Assembly: GCA_017415025.1 (NCBI GenBank)
Contig: JAFQJH010000004.1
Coordinates: forward strand, 62,001-126,000
Direction: 5' to 3'
Length of the DNA: 64,000 nt
From: Clostridia bacterium
GTDB taxonomy: Bacteria > Bacillota > Clostridia > Oscillospirales > Acutalibacteraceae
A program made the position numbers and the translations under genes. Numbering within the stretch: the first letter of the stretch is position 1; every line of letters starts with the position of its first letter. Shown here one piece after another: positions 33,215-42,348 of the stretch. The notes beneath the pieces were generated by a model, which was not told the origin of the DNA, searched no databases, and was given only the letters and a program-made list of their open reading frames with translations.

Positions 33215-33292
33215 AATTTCACCTCATCGGATTAATATGTTAAAACAAATTATATCACATCGGTACAATAACTTTCAATATATCCGTATTTA

Positions 33293-33366
33293 TTGACAAT
33301 CTTCTCAGCTGTTTTGTATTAATTATACAAATTGATATTGAATTCTTATCCCAAATATGTTAAAAT
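33293..33366 (+). promoter_or_regulatory. Two candidate promoters upstream of the glycan block
   Basis: TTGACA (33293-33298) with TATTAA 18 bases on (33317-33322), and TTGAAT (33338-33343) with TAAAAT 17 bases on (33361-33366). The leader to the ATG at 33496 is about 125 bases. The rest of the 33215-33495 spacer shows nothing else. Confidence 0.55.
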
Positions 33367-33495
33367 GAATATTATATCATTGAGCATGAGGCGTTTAATA
33401 AGAATCTAAAATAATACGTTTTTTGTTAATCTGCATAATCAATAATGGGATCAATTGATGATTAATAAAACTTCAATTTAGAAGAGAGGTATTGT

Positions 33496-34455
33496 ATGAC
33501 ACGGTTTTTATACAGAGTAAAAAGAAAATTGGAAAAAATCAAAAAGACAGTTATGAATCACTTGCCAGCATATATATATTTAAAATTAGTTTGGAAAAGC
33601 AAGAGTGGTTCACCAACAAAGCTAAATCTAAAGAATCCAAAAGGTTTTAACGAAAAACTTAATTGGTTAAAGATTTATGACAGAAATCCTGCGTATACAA
33701 TGATGGTAGACAAATATCAAGCTAGAAATTGGGTTGCTAAAACAATTGGAGAAAAATATTTGGTTCCGTTGATTGCAGTTTTTGATAATGCTGATGAAAT
33801 AGATTTTGATTTGCTTCCTGACAAGTTCGTGTTAAAATGTAATCATAACTCAGGGGAAGGAATGTGCGTGTGCAGAGACAAACATCAGATAAACACAGCC
33901 GAAGTAACCAAAAGACTAAATGTTGAATTATCAAAGAATTATTACTACGAAAGCAGAGAGTGGCCGTATAAAAATGTTGTACCTAAAATTCTCTGTGAAG
34001 TGCTCCTCGAAGGTGAAAAAATAGACAATTTTATTTCTACAATTGTTAACTATAAGTTTTTTTGTTTCAACGGTGAACCAAAATTTTTGTATGTTTCTAT
34101 CGATAACACTGACAGCGGGAAAAAAGGAAAAACTAAACTAAATATGAAAGATTTAAATTGGAAAGAACCGCCATTTTATAGATTAGACCATGCAAACATT
34201 GTGGATGAAATTCAAAAACCTGATGCTTTTGAAGAAATGATTGAAATTTGTAATAAGTTATCTGCTAACATTCCTTTTGTCAGAGTTGATTTATACTATA
34301 TAAAAGGGAAGGTGTATTTTTCTGAAATGACTTTTTCTCCAACTGGCGGTTTTGCACTTTTTACTCCTCATAAATGGGAACTAAAAATTGGTGATTGGTT
34401 AAAACTTCCCGACAAAAGAAATTTATTTAATGGTGATTTATATGGTAAAAAATAA
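33496..34455 (+). CDS. TupA-like ATP-grasp protein of a surface-polysaccharide cluster
   Basis: A 319-aa protein with the ATPgrasp_TupA pattern (PF14305): NPKGFNEKLNWLKIYDRNP near 45-63, DKYQARNWVAKTIGEKYLVPL, FVLKCNHNSGEG and the late FVRVDLYYIKGKVYFSEMTFSPTGG that supplies Mg/ATP ligands. TupA joins an amino acid to a sugar acid in teichuronopeptide synthesis, so this enzyme likely amidates or otherwise modifies a surface glycan. The gene is AT-rich with rare codons relative to core genes and overlaps the next by 14 bases. Confidence 0.85.
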   Translation: MTRFLYRVKRKLEKIKKTVMNHLPAYIYLKLVWKSKSGSPTKLNLKNPKGFNEKLNWLKIYDRNPAYTMMVDKYQARNWVAKTIGEKYLVPLIAVFDNADEIDFDLLPDKFVLKCNHNSGEGMCVCRDKHQINTAEVTKRLNVELSKNYYYESREWPYKNVVPKILCEVLLEGEKIDNFISTIVNYKFFCFNGEPKFLYVSIDNTDSGKKGKTKLNMKDLNWKEPPFYRLDHANIVDEIQKPDAFEEMIEICNKLSANIPFVRVDLYYIKGKVYFSEMTFSPTGGFALFTPHKWELKIGDWLKLPDKRNLFNGDLYGKK

Positions 34456-35662
34456 AGAAATCTTAATTCTTGTCGAAACTTTTGTTGGTGGAGTTGGAAC
34501 GGTTGCAAAAAATCTCTCAACAAGTTTTTCGAAAAACGGATATACTGTATATATTATTCCGACTCTTCAACCCCAAAAAGAGGCATCAACATTGTTAGGT
34601 GATTGGCCGACATCCGATCAGAATATCCATATATATTACATAAAAGACGATGATACTAAATTTAACAAATTAGTTCCTAAAACAATTATGTTTTTATCAA
34701 AAATAATTATCCGTCTTTGTGAAAAATGTCAAAGCAAACTATTTAGGCAAGTTTTAATTCAAAAACGTTACGCGCAGACATACCGAAAATCTTTTTTGTT
34801 GGAAAGATTTTTGAAAAAACATCCTGACATACCTATTATTGCTTTAGCTCATAATCCTATCATGCTTGCCATGCCTGTATTAAAAAAAGCAAAAATGAAA
34901 AATAAAATCGTCATATCTGAAAGAAGTTCACAGGATGAAATAACAGGCCGAACTATGGATGCTTTTATAAGAGAACTTTATAACAAAGCTGATCATATGG
35001 TTTTTCAGTCTGCGGATGTTTGTACTTGGTACGAAAAAAACTATAAGATTAAAGGTTCAGTAATTTTCAATCCAATCAAAGAAGACTTACCATTACCTTA
35101 CTTTGGCGAAAGACAGAAGAAGATTGTTAATTTCTGCCGAATAAGTCCTCAGAAAAATTTAAACTTATTATTGAAAAGTTTTGCAAAATTTATAAATGAA
35201 TATCCAGATTACGAGTTATATATTTATGGCAATGTAGACGAATCATCCAAGGATTATGGTGAACAAATAAGAAATGAAATTGCAAGGTTGCCTTGCAAAG
35301 AGAAAATACACGTATTGCCTGCTGTCAATGATATTCATAACCTGGTAAGAGATTTTTCCATGTTTGTTTCAAGCTCTGATTATGAAGGAATGTCAAACTC
35401 GATGATTGAAGCAATGGCAATAGGTTTACCGGTGGTTTGTACAGATTGCCCCGCTGGTGGAGCACGAGCTGTTATTAAAAATCGTGAGAACGGATTATTA
35501 GTCCCTATAAAAGATGAAGAGGCTTTATTTGAAGCGATGTCAGAAATTGCTAAAAATCCAAACTTAGGAAAAACTTTATCGTTAAATGCAAGTAAAATCA
35601 GATGCGAACAATCCGCTGATGTAATCGCAGAAAAATGGCTGGAATTGATCGAAACTTCATAA
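34442..35662 (+). CDS. Family 4 glycosyltransferase
   Basis: A 406-aa GT-B enzyme. The N-terminus has ILILVETFVGGVGTVAKNL (acceptor-side Gly loop); the C-terminal half has FCRISPQKNLNLLLKSF and SSDYEGMSNSMIEAMAIGLPVV, the GT4 E-x7-E block. The ATG at 34442 follows GGTGAT and lies within the end of the ATP-grasp gene. Donor and acceptor are unknown. Confidence 0.88.
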   Translation: MVKNKEILILVETFVGGVGTVAKNLSTSFSKNGYTVYIIPTLQPQKEASTLLGDWPTSDQNIHIYYIKDDDTKFNKLVPKTIMFLSKIIIRLCEKCQSKLFRQVLIQKRYAQTYRKSFLLERFLKKHPDIPIIALAHNPIMLAMPVLKKAKMKNKIVISERSSQDEITGRTMDAFIRELYNKADHMVFQSADVCTWYEKNYKIKGSVIFNPIKEDLPLPYFGERQKKIVNFCRISPQKNLNLLLKSFAKFINEYPDYELYIYGNVDESSKDYGEQIRNEIARLPCKEKIHVLPAVNDIHNLVRDFSMFVSSSDYEGMSNSMIEAMAIGLPVVCTDCPAGGARAVIKNRENGLLVPIKDEEALFEAMSEIAKNPNLGKTLSLNASKIRCEQSADVIAEKWLELIETS

Positions 35663-35671
35663 GGAGATTTT

Positions 35672-36853
35672 ATGAAAAGAATTATATTTGTTTGCATGGG
35701 TATGGGGCTTGGCGGAACAGAAAAAACTCTTGTTTCTGCGCTCAATGCGCTTGATCACTCAAAGTATGATGTTACTCTGTATATCAGAAAAAATAGAGTA
35801 GATTTACTCCCTTGTATAAATAAAAGAGTTCAAATTATTCTTAATAATAGTGCACCAGAGTTTGAAAACAGCTTTTATTGTAGGGTCTGTAATATTGCAA
35901 AAAGATTTTGTGATAACCTTAAATTAAAATCATTATCCACAAAAATTGCTCGTTCAGCAAGAAAGTATGTTTTAAGAAAGCGTACAGAGTACGAAAAAGA
36001 AACTTTTTTTAGAAGCACTGAGTATGATTATGCCATAGCATATGATATGGCAACAGAAGTTGTAAAATTCACTCTTAACTGTATTAATGCGAAACAAAAA
36101 ATTGCATTTTTTCACGCCAGCAGATTGTATAATGCAAAAATGCTGTTATATAAGAATTTCGATAAAATCGTATGTGTGAACGATGTGGTTGCGTCTGATA
36201 TGAAATCTGATTATCCACAGCTGGCCAGCAAAGTGCTTGCTGTGGAAAATTATATTTCTCCAGAATATATTTATAACGAACTAAACAATTCTGAACCCTT
36301 AAAAAGACCTATAACCGAATTGGTATTATGCTCATGTGGAAGGATTGCCAAAGAAAAGGGTTTTGATCTTGCAGTAAAAGCAGCTAAACTGTTAAAGGAT
36401 GACGGAGTGTCTTTTCATTGGTATTTCGTTGGAGATTATCGTGATGGTGGCATTGTTAAAGAAATGATAGCAGTAGAAGGATTGCAGGAAGATATTACTG
36501 TAACAGGGTTTGTGAGCAATCCGTATAAGTATATGAATCTCTGTGATATATATATTCAACCATCATGGGAGGATGCACACGCAACAACTGTTGTAGAAGC
36601 AGCCATTCTTTGCAAACCAATAATCAGTACTGATACTTCAACTGGAAGGCTTTTTCGTGATAAATATGGTTGCTGTAATGTTTGCGATAAAAAAGAGAAA
36701 TCTTTAGCAAAAGCAATTTATGAACTTTATAATAACCAATCTGAGCAAAATAAACTACTTTCGGCTGCAAAAAATATCGATTATTCTGGAAGATATTTAG
36801 AATATCATCAAGCAATAAATACTTTATTTAGTGGTGATAAGGATGAAATTTAA
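35672..36853 (+). CDS. Family 4 glycosyltransferase
   Basis: A 393-aa GT-B enzyme: CMGMGLGGTEKTLVSALNAL at the N-terminus, CSCGRIAKEKGFDLAVKAAKLL for the donor site and IQPSWEDAHATTVVEAAILCKP, a GT4 C-terminal block in which the first Glu is followed by Asp-Ala-His-Ala. It starts nine bases after the previous gene with AAGGAGA. Part of the AT-rich glycan block. Confidence 0.87.
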   Translation: MKRIIFVCMGMGLGGTEKTLVSALNALDHSKYDVTLYIRKNRVDLLPCINKRVQIILNNSAPEFENSFYCRVCNIAKRFCDNLKLKSLSTKIARSARKYVLRKRTEYEKETFFRSTEYDYAIAYDMATEVVKFTLNCINAKQKIAFFHASRLYNAKMLLYKNFDKIVCVNDVVASDMKSDYPQLASKVLAVENYISPEYIYNELNNSEPLKRPITELVLCSCGRIAKEKGFDLAVKAAKLLKDDGVSFHWYFVGDYRDGGIVKEMIAVEGLQEDITVTGFVSNPYKYMNLCDIYIQPSWEDAHATTVVEAAILCKPIISTDTSTGRLFRDKYGCCNVCDKKEKSLAKAIYELYNNQSEQNKLLSAAKNIDYSGRYLEYHQAINTLFSGDKDEI

Positions 36854-38126
36854 CATTGTTGAAATCAAACATAAACTAAAGAAAAAGAAAGAAAGAATTA
36901 AACGGTTTAAAAGAAACTTGCGATTAGCAAAAAGAAAAATACATTTCAGGGCTTTGAAAAATGATTTAAAGAGTAGCCTTAAATCTGATGCGAAAAACAT
37001 TTCATGGTTTTGTTTAACATTTAAAAATATAAAACATGCGCGCTATATATTTTTAAGAAATAATAAAAAAGTTATACGTGTTATTAACGATAGCCAAATA
37101 AATATACTTAATCCTTTTCATAAAGTTAACTACATATATATTAAATTCCATAAGGAGTTTCCTCAGAAGATTTTTATTAAAGGTCAGAATGCAAATACAA
37201 CTTATCAATGCAAGTACCTGCATACCCTAATTAAACTAAATGATTTAAGTGTTCTTCGTAAAATTAGTATAAAATTTTCATCAGATGTAAAAATTAATAG
37301 GATTTATGTTTTTACAGATGGAGAGTTACCAGATTGGGTGCAAAAATGGGAGCCCCCCTGTGAAAAAGCTGATCTTTTGGCTATGAGCACACATTCAGAT
37401 GATGAACAACTCTTCTTTGCAGGAGTTCTTCCTTTATATGCTGCCAAGAATAAAAGAATTCAAGTCAGTTATTTTGCACCTCCGCTCGCTTTACATAGAT
37501 TTAATGAATTGCTTGATGGCTTGTGGCAAATTGGAATTAAAAATTATCCTGTTTTTGCACCATTTTACGAAGAATGGTCAATGTCTATACCTGAAGCTAA
37601 GAATAATTTAAGCAATCATAACACAACGGAGGAAGACATACAGAACTATATTGTTTCCACAATAAGAAGGTTTAAACCTTTGGTTGTTATCGGACAAGAC
37701 CCTATTAATGGAGAATACGGTCATGGACAACATATGTATTTTGCTTATTGCTTGGGAAAGTACATAAGTAATTCTACAAATCCCGTCATTGACCCCGAAA
37801 GTACTCGAAAATATGGATTACATTCTGTTTCAAAGCTTTACTTGCATCTACATAAAAACAACCGTATTGTCCTTGATTTAGATATTCCGATGAAAGAATT
37901 GCACGGAAAAACTCCGTTTGAAAAATCTCAAGAAGGTTTTTCAAAACATCGGTCACAATATGTAGCGTTTTTTCCTAAATTTTTGTACGGAACAATCCGT
38001 CATCCTATAACCCAAGCAAGACAAATCAAGGATAATTCTCCATGCGAATGGGGTTTAGCCTATACAACAGTTGGTCCTGACCTGATTTGTTGTGATATGT
38101 TCGAAAATTTAGACCAAACCGATTAG
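36843..38126 (+). CDS. PIG-L family de-N-acetylase with basic N-terminal extension
   Basis: A 427-aa protein. Residues 1-45 are very basic (KHKLKKKKERIKRFKRN), then comes a beta-rich region of about 120 residues and a PIG-L/LmbE domain from about 180: AMSTHSDDEQLFFAG is the zinc-binding AHPDDE block with Ser for Pro, and GEYGHGQHMYFAY supplies the HxxH-type ligands. PIG-L enzymes remove N-acetyl groups from sugars; here the neighbours suggest a surface glycan or lipid-linked intermediate. It overlaps the preceding gene by 11 bases, at GGTGATAAGG-ATG. Confidence 0.85.
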   Translation: MKFNIVEIKHKLKKKKERIKRFKRNLRLAKRKIHFRALKNDLKSSLKSDAKNISWFCLTFKNIKHARYIFLRNNKKVIRVINDSQINILNPFHKVNYIYIKFHKEFPQKIFIKGQNANTTYQCKYLHTLIKLNDLSVLRKISIKFSSDVKINRIYVFTDGELPDWVQKWEPPCEKADLLAMSTHSDDEQLFFAGVLPLYAAKNKRIQVSYFAPPLALHRFNELLDGLWQIGIKNYPVFAPFYEEWSMSIPEAKNNLSNHNTTEEDIQNYIVSTIRRFKPLVVIGQDPINGEYGHGQHMYFAYCLGKYISNSTNPVIDPESTRKYGLHSVSKLYLHLHKNNRIVLDLDIPMKELHGKTPFEKSQEGFSKHRSQYVAFFPKFLYGTIRHPITQARQIKDNSPCEWGLAYTTVGPDLICCDMFENLDQTD

Positions 38127-38214
38127 GTTGTAACAAAAGCCGCTCCACCACAGATTTTTATTGTAATCGAATACAATATATGTTACAATTACAAAAGCAT
38201 AGGAGACGTTATGA

Positions 38215-38604
38215 ATGACACATAACATAGTTTTCAACAGTACGGACCATCCTGACGGAGAGATGATAAATCTGGCTTGCGGATACATATCTCTCAATGA
38301 GATTAATTTCATAAACGAAAAAATTACCGTTAATGTTGAGTCGCGTACAGGAGAGGTAGCCTTTTATGATTCTGAAGGTAATAAGCTTCTGACCGCTATG
38401 GCAAAGACTCCGCAGTCGGGCGACGAAAAGTTTTCGGAAATCAAGTGCAGTGCCAAAGGAAATCAGATCAAACTAGGCTTTCCTCATTACAGCTATAAAG
38501 ATAATTACCCGCATTGTGACGGTGAGCACGACCGTTGGACAAAAACTGTTTCAGGGTTCAGCTTTTTATGCTTTGATATTACAAACAACTGTATCGTTGA
38601 GTAG
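38215..38604 (+). CDS. Hypothetical protein, 129 aa
   Basis: A soluble-looking 129-aa protein (MTHNIVFNSTDHPDGEMINL at the start) with alternating beta-strand patterns and a His/Asp-rich patch (FPHYSYKDNYPHCDGEHD). There is no signal peptide or membrane helix. The ATG follows AGGAGACGTT. I recognise no family. It stands alone at the edge of the AT-rich block; a TTACAATT element upstream may be its -10. Confidence 0.65.
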   Translation: MTHNIVFNSTDHPDGEMINLACGYISLNEINFINEKITVNVESRTGEVAFYDSEGNKLLTAMAKTPQSGDEKFSEIKCSAKGNQIKLGFPHYSYKDNYPHCDGEHDRWTKTVSGFSFLCFDITNNCIVE

Positions 38605-38674
38605 TTTTTGTTTATGCGTTCCTTGAAACTACCTTTACAGATATGATATTCACAATGAAATGGAGTGTTAGAGT

Positions 38675-39682
38675 ATGATTTTTGAAAGAATTATTGCTTT
38701 TTTTACAGCGCTTATCACATTTTTTGCAGGCGTTTTCGGTATGACGGAATGTATTGAAAAACCTGAAAATTTTCGCGTCACAACATACATCAGGGCAGAC
38801 TACGTTCAGTCTCCCGACAGCCTTTATTTGGAGGATTTCGATATTATTACCGATGTCATTCTGTTTGAATGTGCATCATTTGACAATGAAGGTAATGTGA
38901 TTTTGCAAAAAGAAAAGCTGGAAACAGCTTTAACAAACATCCGTAACGCAATCGGCGAAAGAGACGTTAAGCTTACTCTGAATCTGCTCGGTCCGTCGTG
39001 GTATTCGGATTCTGATGTTTGGGAGGAGCAGATGGAAGCCCAGAGTGATGAGCACAACAAGGCTTTCACGAGCGGTGTTCTTGAAGATAATATCATTGCC
39101 GTGCTTGACAAATACGACTTCGACGGTGTGCATTTCGACTATGAATACCCGCTTTCCAACAAGGCATGGCGCTATTACAACAAATTTTTAGTTTCTCTCG
39201 GCAAAAAGCTTGGTGATTATACTCTCGGCGTTGCGTGTAACGACTGGAACATCAAGTTTTCCGCAAAAGCATTACACGAAATTGACACTTTTGAAATTAT
39301 GCTTTACGATATGAACGATGAAAACGGCAGACATTCCACTTGCGAGGATATGATTAAGCTTGTGCGTAAGGTCGGTTTTTACGGTGTCCCGCTTGATAAG
39401 GTGAACATCGGCTTGCCGTTCTACTCCCGCCCGACGGATATGTCAGGATATTGGTACGGATATAACGGATGCTACGGAAGCATTGATGAAAACGGCTGGT
39501 ATCATTGTGAAAGCACGGGTAAGGATTTCTGGTTCAACACTCCCGATGTTATCGCAGAGAAGACCGAATATGCAATCAACAACGGCTACGGCGGCGTTAT
39601 GATATGGCATTACAACTGCGATTTACCGTCAAGCCACGAGGATTCGCTCCTTCGTGCAATTGGTGAGACGGTTGGTAAATAA
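38675..39682 (+). CDS. Glycoside hydrolase family 18-like protein with N-terminal membrane helix
   Basis: A 335-aa protein. Residues 1-22 (MIFERIIAFFTALITFFAG...) form an aromatic hydrophobic helix that could be a signal anchor. The TIM barrel has the GH18 motif FDGVHFDYEYP with the likely acid Glu157, followed by YDMNDENG and a late GGVMIWHYNCD block. GH18 enzymes cleave chitin-like or peptidoglycan/N-glycan GlcNAc links, while some are only lectins; the DxxDxDxE equivalent here is D-G-V-H-F-D-Y-E, so activity is plausible. Confidence 0.85.
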   Translation: MIFERIIAFFTALITFFAGVFGMTECIEKPENFRVTTYIRADYVQSPDSLYLEDFDIITDVILFECASFDNEGNVILQKEKLETALTNIRNAIGERDVKLTLNLLGPSWYSDSDVWEEQMEAQSDEHNKAFTSGVLEDNIIAVLDKYDFDGVHFDYEYPLSNKAWRYYNKFLVSLGKKLGDYTLGVACNDWNIKFSAKALHEIDTFEIMLYDMNDENGRHSTCEDMIKLVRKVGFYGVPLDKVNIGLPFYSRPTDMSGYWYGYNGCYGSIDENGWYHCESTGKDFWFNTPDVIAEKTEYAINNGYGGVMIWHYNCDLPSSHEDSLLRAIGETVGK

Positions 39683-39688
39683 CAGCAA

Positions 39689-39725
39689 AAAAATTACAGC
39701 ATCAACGTGATGCTGTAATTTTTTG
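39689..39725. terminator. Bidirectional intrinsic terminator
   Basis: AAAATTACAGCATCA and TGATGCTGTAATTTT form a 15-bp stem around ACG between converging genes. Confidence 0.92.
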
Positions 39726-39734
39726 TTCTATAAA

Positions 39735-40688
39735 TCAATACCTGTTCGCTACAATAAATGTCATTCTTTCCTGAATTGTAGCACCGCCGTGTCCCGTGCC
39801 GTAACCGCCGTGGTCGGATGTTATGATGATCAGCCAATCCTCTGTTTCAAACGTATCTCTGTTTTTGATTGTGCGGATTGTGTCAAAAGCAAACTTTTCA
39901 CAATGCTCAAAGCCGGCTTTGTAATAAGGATTGTTGAACGAGAAGCCGAGGTTATGTCCGTTACTGTCCGTATTCTCATAAATTGCGATTGTAAAATCGG
40001 GACAAGACTCTTTTTTCAGCTCCTTTGCCGCCTTGATCATACTGCCTTCGTTACCCGTGGTCTTGATAAAAGACACGTCAAGTCCGTTATCCTCACAGTA
40101 TTTCTTCTCGTTGATGTAGGTTGAATCCTTCTTCGAAAAATGTCCGTTCCATTTTGTGATAAAGGATGCAGAATCGATTGTGCCGTCCTCAACCAGCTCT
40201 GTCATAATGGTCTTGTATTCAAGGCTTTTAGGCTGACCGTTACCGTATACACCGTTTTTGTCCGCCCATACACCCGTAAGCACCGAGCACCAGCCGGGAG
40301 CGGTGGATGTATCCTGCGTGTTCTCACCGTCGGGGAAGTTCACACCGCCGCAGTATGCGAGGTTAATTGACGCACCGTCATTGAGTAATGCAGTAATACC
40401 GCTGAAATCTCCTCCGGCAAGGGAGACTACATCCGCACGGCATCCGTCATAGCCGATAACGATTGCCTTCTTTTTCGTCTTACCTTCGGGCAAATCGGAT
40501 TTGTAGTGATCAACGAGCATATTGTGGATTTCAGTCTGCGGAATTGCAGTTTCGATAGTATTTTCGTAACCGACACTCTCGACGCGCTTGATATAAGCCT
40601 CCTGAGTGTCTTTTGCATCATTCATATAAAGACCAAAAAGTGCAGGAATCAAAAGAATGATGCTCATAAGCATTGATAAAAATGTCAT
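39735..40688 (-). CDS. Membrane-anchored alkaline-phosphatase-superfamily phosphodiesterase-like enzyme
   Basis: A 317-aa protein with an N-terminal hydrophobic anchor (about 3-22). GYDGCRADV supplies the first metal Asp, DTSTAPGW the nucleophile Thr, and ITSDHGGYGTGHGG near the C-terminus the metal Asp/His ligands, as in type I phosphodiesterase/sulfatase-like alkaline phosphatase relatives. It is short for the superfamily (the cap domain is minimal). The active site faces outward if the anchor is N-in. Substrate unknown. Confidence 0.82.
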   Translation of the reverse strand: MTFLSMLMSIILLIPALFGLYMNDAKDTQEAYIKRVESVGYENTIETAIPQTEIHNMLVDHYKSDLPEGKTKKKAIVIGYDGCRADVVSLAGGDFSGITALLNDGASINLAYCGGVNFPDGENTQDTSTAPGWCSVLTGVWADKNGVYGNGQPKSLEYKTIMTELVEDGTIDSASFITKWNGHFSKKDSTYINEKKYCEDNGLDVSFIKTTGNEGSMIKAAKELKKESCPDFTIAIYENTDSNGHNLGFSFNNPYYKAGFEHCEKFAFDTIRTIKNRDTFETEDWLIIITSDHGGYGTGHGGATIQERMTFIVANRY

Positions 40689-40793
40689 AACAGCCGCTCC
40701 TTTATCTGATATTAGCTTTATAATACCATTTCACAGCTTTTTAGTCAATCATAAGCTTTTCTGATAGGATGTATTTACTCTATTAAAGCCCGA

Positions 40794-42017
40794 TCACCAA
40801 TCCAGAGAAAGATAGTACGGGCCTTCGGCAAAGGAGTCGATTGCGTATGACGCAATGTATCTCACTCTTCGGGTTTTATCGTTATAGGCGAATATCAAAA
40901 ACCAATAGTACTCATTCTCCCAATCTTCATATTCCTGAGTATCTGCGTAATAGAGACATACCCAATCTCCTTTTTCTTCTGTATGTAAGGCAGGCTTTTG
41001 TATCTCTTCCTTTGCTTTTATATATTCTTCCTCAGGCAAAACCCATTCCGCGACAAGGTCAAAATCGGGATCCAGGACAAAGGTATGCTTATAGTAATAT
41101 TTCGTCGTGAGAGGAACACCTAAATCAAACTCCCTGCCGGGGGCATCAAGCGCCGATTGCGGCACCTCATCGGGAAATACAGCATCAATTTCCGCTCCGT
41201 AATCCTCCTGAATCCACGAATCGAGAACAAGATAATCCTCAATATCATAAGTAAGCGAGTACCCGAAAAACAGCATTCCTCCAAGAGATGCTAAAAACGA
41301 GAATATACTCAAAGGCACAAAAGCTACAAGTAAAATACTGCAGATTATCTTTTTCACCTTTTGCCGTTTCTTTCGATGCTCTTCTTTCCTGTTGAGCCAA
41401 ACAAGAGTCAACGATAAAAACAGTATTACAATAACTCCGCAGTTTCCGAACAAAAATCCTCGGATAAAATCATCGTCAAAATTAAGATGTATAAATGCAA
41501 TTTTTTGAATCACTACGTACGCTATCATTGCGAGGACGGAAAGTACCGACATAAAAATCCCGACCCCGAAAGCGGTTTTACGGAGTGTTTCCGAAGCAAA
41601 CCTCGGCTTCATATCCTCCTGCGGAACCTCATTTTCTATGATCGTTTCCGAAAGAGATTCGCATATTGTTTCAAGGGTTATATCTTCATCTGATGATATA
41701 CTTTTCAGCTTTTCAACAACTTCCGTGTCGTGTCTGATATTCTGTTCGGTCTGTTCGATAAAAGCTTCGATAATCTTTTTTGCAGCGTCTTTGTCTTCAG
41801 CAATACTCTTTATTTCCGGTATAGAAAAGCCTGCCTTACGAAGCAGAGCAATGTTGTTAAGTCTGCTGACATCCTCCGCGGAAAAGTCAATACTCTTCCT
41901 TCCGCTGTATGATTCCTCAATGTTAGGAAGTACCAATCCTTCATCAATATAAAGTCTTATTGCACGGTCGGTAAGACCTGTTTTTTCGATAACCTCTTTA
42001 ATTTTCAGAAAAATCAC
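40794..42017 (-). CDS. MerR-family regulator with C-terminal membrane and sensor region
   Basis: A 407-aa protein. The N-terminal winged helix-turn-helix (about 1-72) has KIKEVIEKTGLTDRAIRLYIDEGL and LLRKAGFSIPEIKSI, typical of MerR. A helical linker (75-130) leads to about three or four membrane helices between residues 150 and 255, then a roughly 150-residue Trp/Tyr-rich extracytoplasmic domain (EYEDWENEYYWFLIFAYND). So a MerR DNA-binding head is fused to a membrane sensor. Its own promoter carries a MerR-type palindrome in a 19-base spacer, so autoregulation is likely. No partner gene follows on the same strand. Confidence 0.82.
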   Translation of the reverse strand: MIFLKIKEVIEKTGLTDRAIRLYIDEGLVLPNIEESYSGRKSIDFSAEDVSRLNNIALLRKAGFSIPEIKSIAEDKDAAKKIIEAFIEQTEQNIRHDTEVVEKLKSISSDEDITLETICESLSETIIENEVPQEDMKPRFASETLRKTAFGVGIFMSVLSVLAMIAYVVIQKIAFIHLNFDDDFIRGFLFGNCGVIVILFLSLTLVWLNRKEEHRKKRQKVKKIICSILLVAFVPLSIFSFLASLGGMLFFGYSLTYDIEDYLVLDSWIQEDYGAEIDAVFPDEVPQSALDAPGREFDLGVPLTTKYYYKHTFVLDPDFDLVAEWVLPEEEYIKAKEEIQKPALHTEEKGDWVCLYYADTQEYEDWENEYYWFLIFAYNDKTRRVRYIASYAIDSFAEGPYYLSLDW

Positions 42018-42031
42018 CCTCTTTCACCCTT

Positions 42032-42062
42032 ATAATAACATTTTACCTAAGGTGAAAGTCAA
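42032..42062 (-). promoter_or_regulatory. MerR-type promoter with 19-bp spacer and palindromic operator
   Basis: On the minus strand, TTGACT (42062-42057) and TATTAT (42037-42032, with upstream TGT) are 19 bases apart, the stretched spacing typical of MerR-activated promoters. Inside the spacer is a near-perfect palindrome centred on ACCTTAGGT (42053-42045), extending as TTTCACC-T-T-A-GGTAAAA. Confidence 0.7.
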
Positions 42063-42157
42063 TAACAACGGTGAAAAATTTTTATAATTCCGAAGTTTTC
42101 TGCAGAGCTGATATGAATATTGCTTTTAAAACAGATTAATTTCAATAATACTAACAC

Positions 42158-42251
42158 AAAAATCCCCTTGGATTGCTCCAAGGGGATTGATTGTTTATTC
42201 AGAATGAGTCAGCACTCAAGCCTATTTCATCTCAGCGATTGCTGCCTGTGT
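42158..42251 (-). pseudogene. Relic of a ppdK 3' end with its terminator (inverted copy)
   Basis: Read on the minus strand, this stretch repeats the last codons of ppdK (encoding QAAIAEMK then a stop, TAG here instead of TAA), its 3' untranslated region and the whole terminator, with about five differences over roughly 90 bases from 29661-29751. Upstream of position 42251 the similarity stops. The remainder of the 42018-42348 gap holds only the MerR promoter and AT-rich sequence. Confidence 0.85.
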
Positions 42252-42348
42252 CGAGAGGAAGAAATATAGAAAATCAAAGCTTTCAGGTTGAAATTTATTC
42301 TGTTTACATATATAATGTTTTTGATATTTATTTTCGGGGTATGTTTGT

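Noticed and set aside
42252-42348. Possible riboswitch ahead of the PnuC-like gene
   Set aside because: Too short and AT-rich for the NAD, THF or TPP riboswitch cores I know; no conserved boxes seen.
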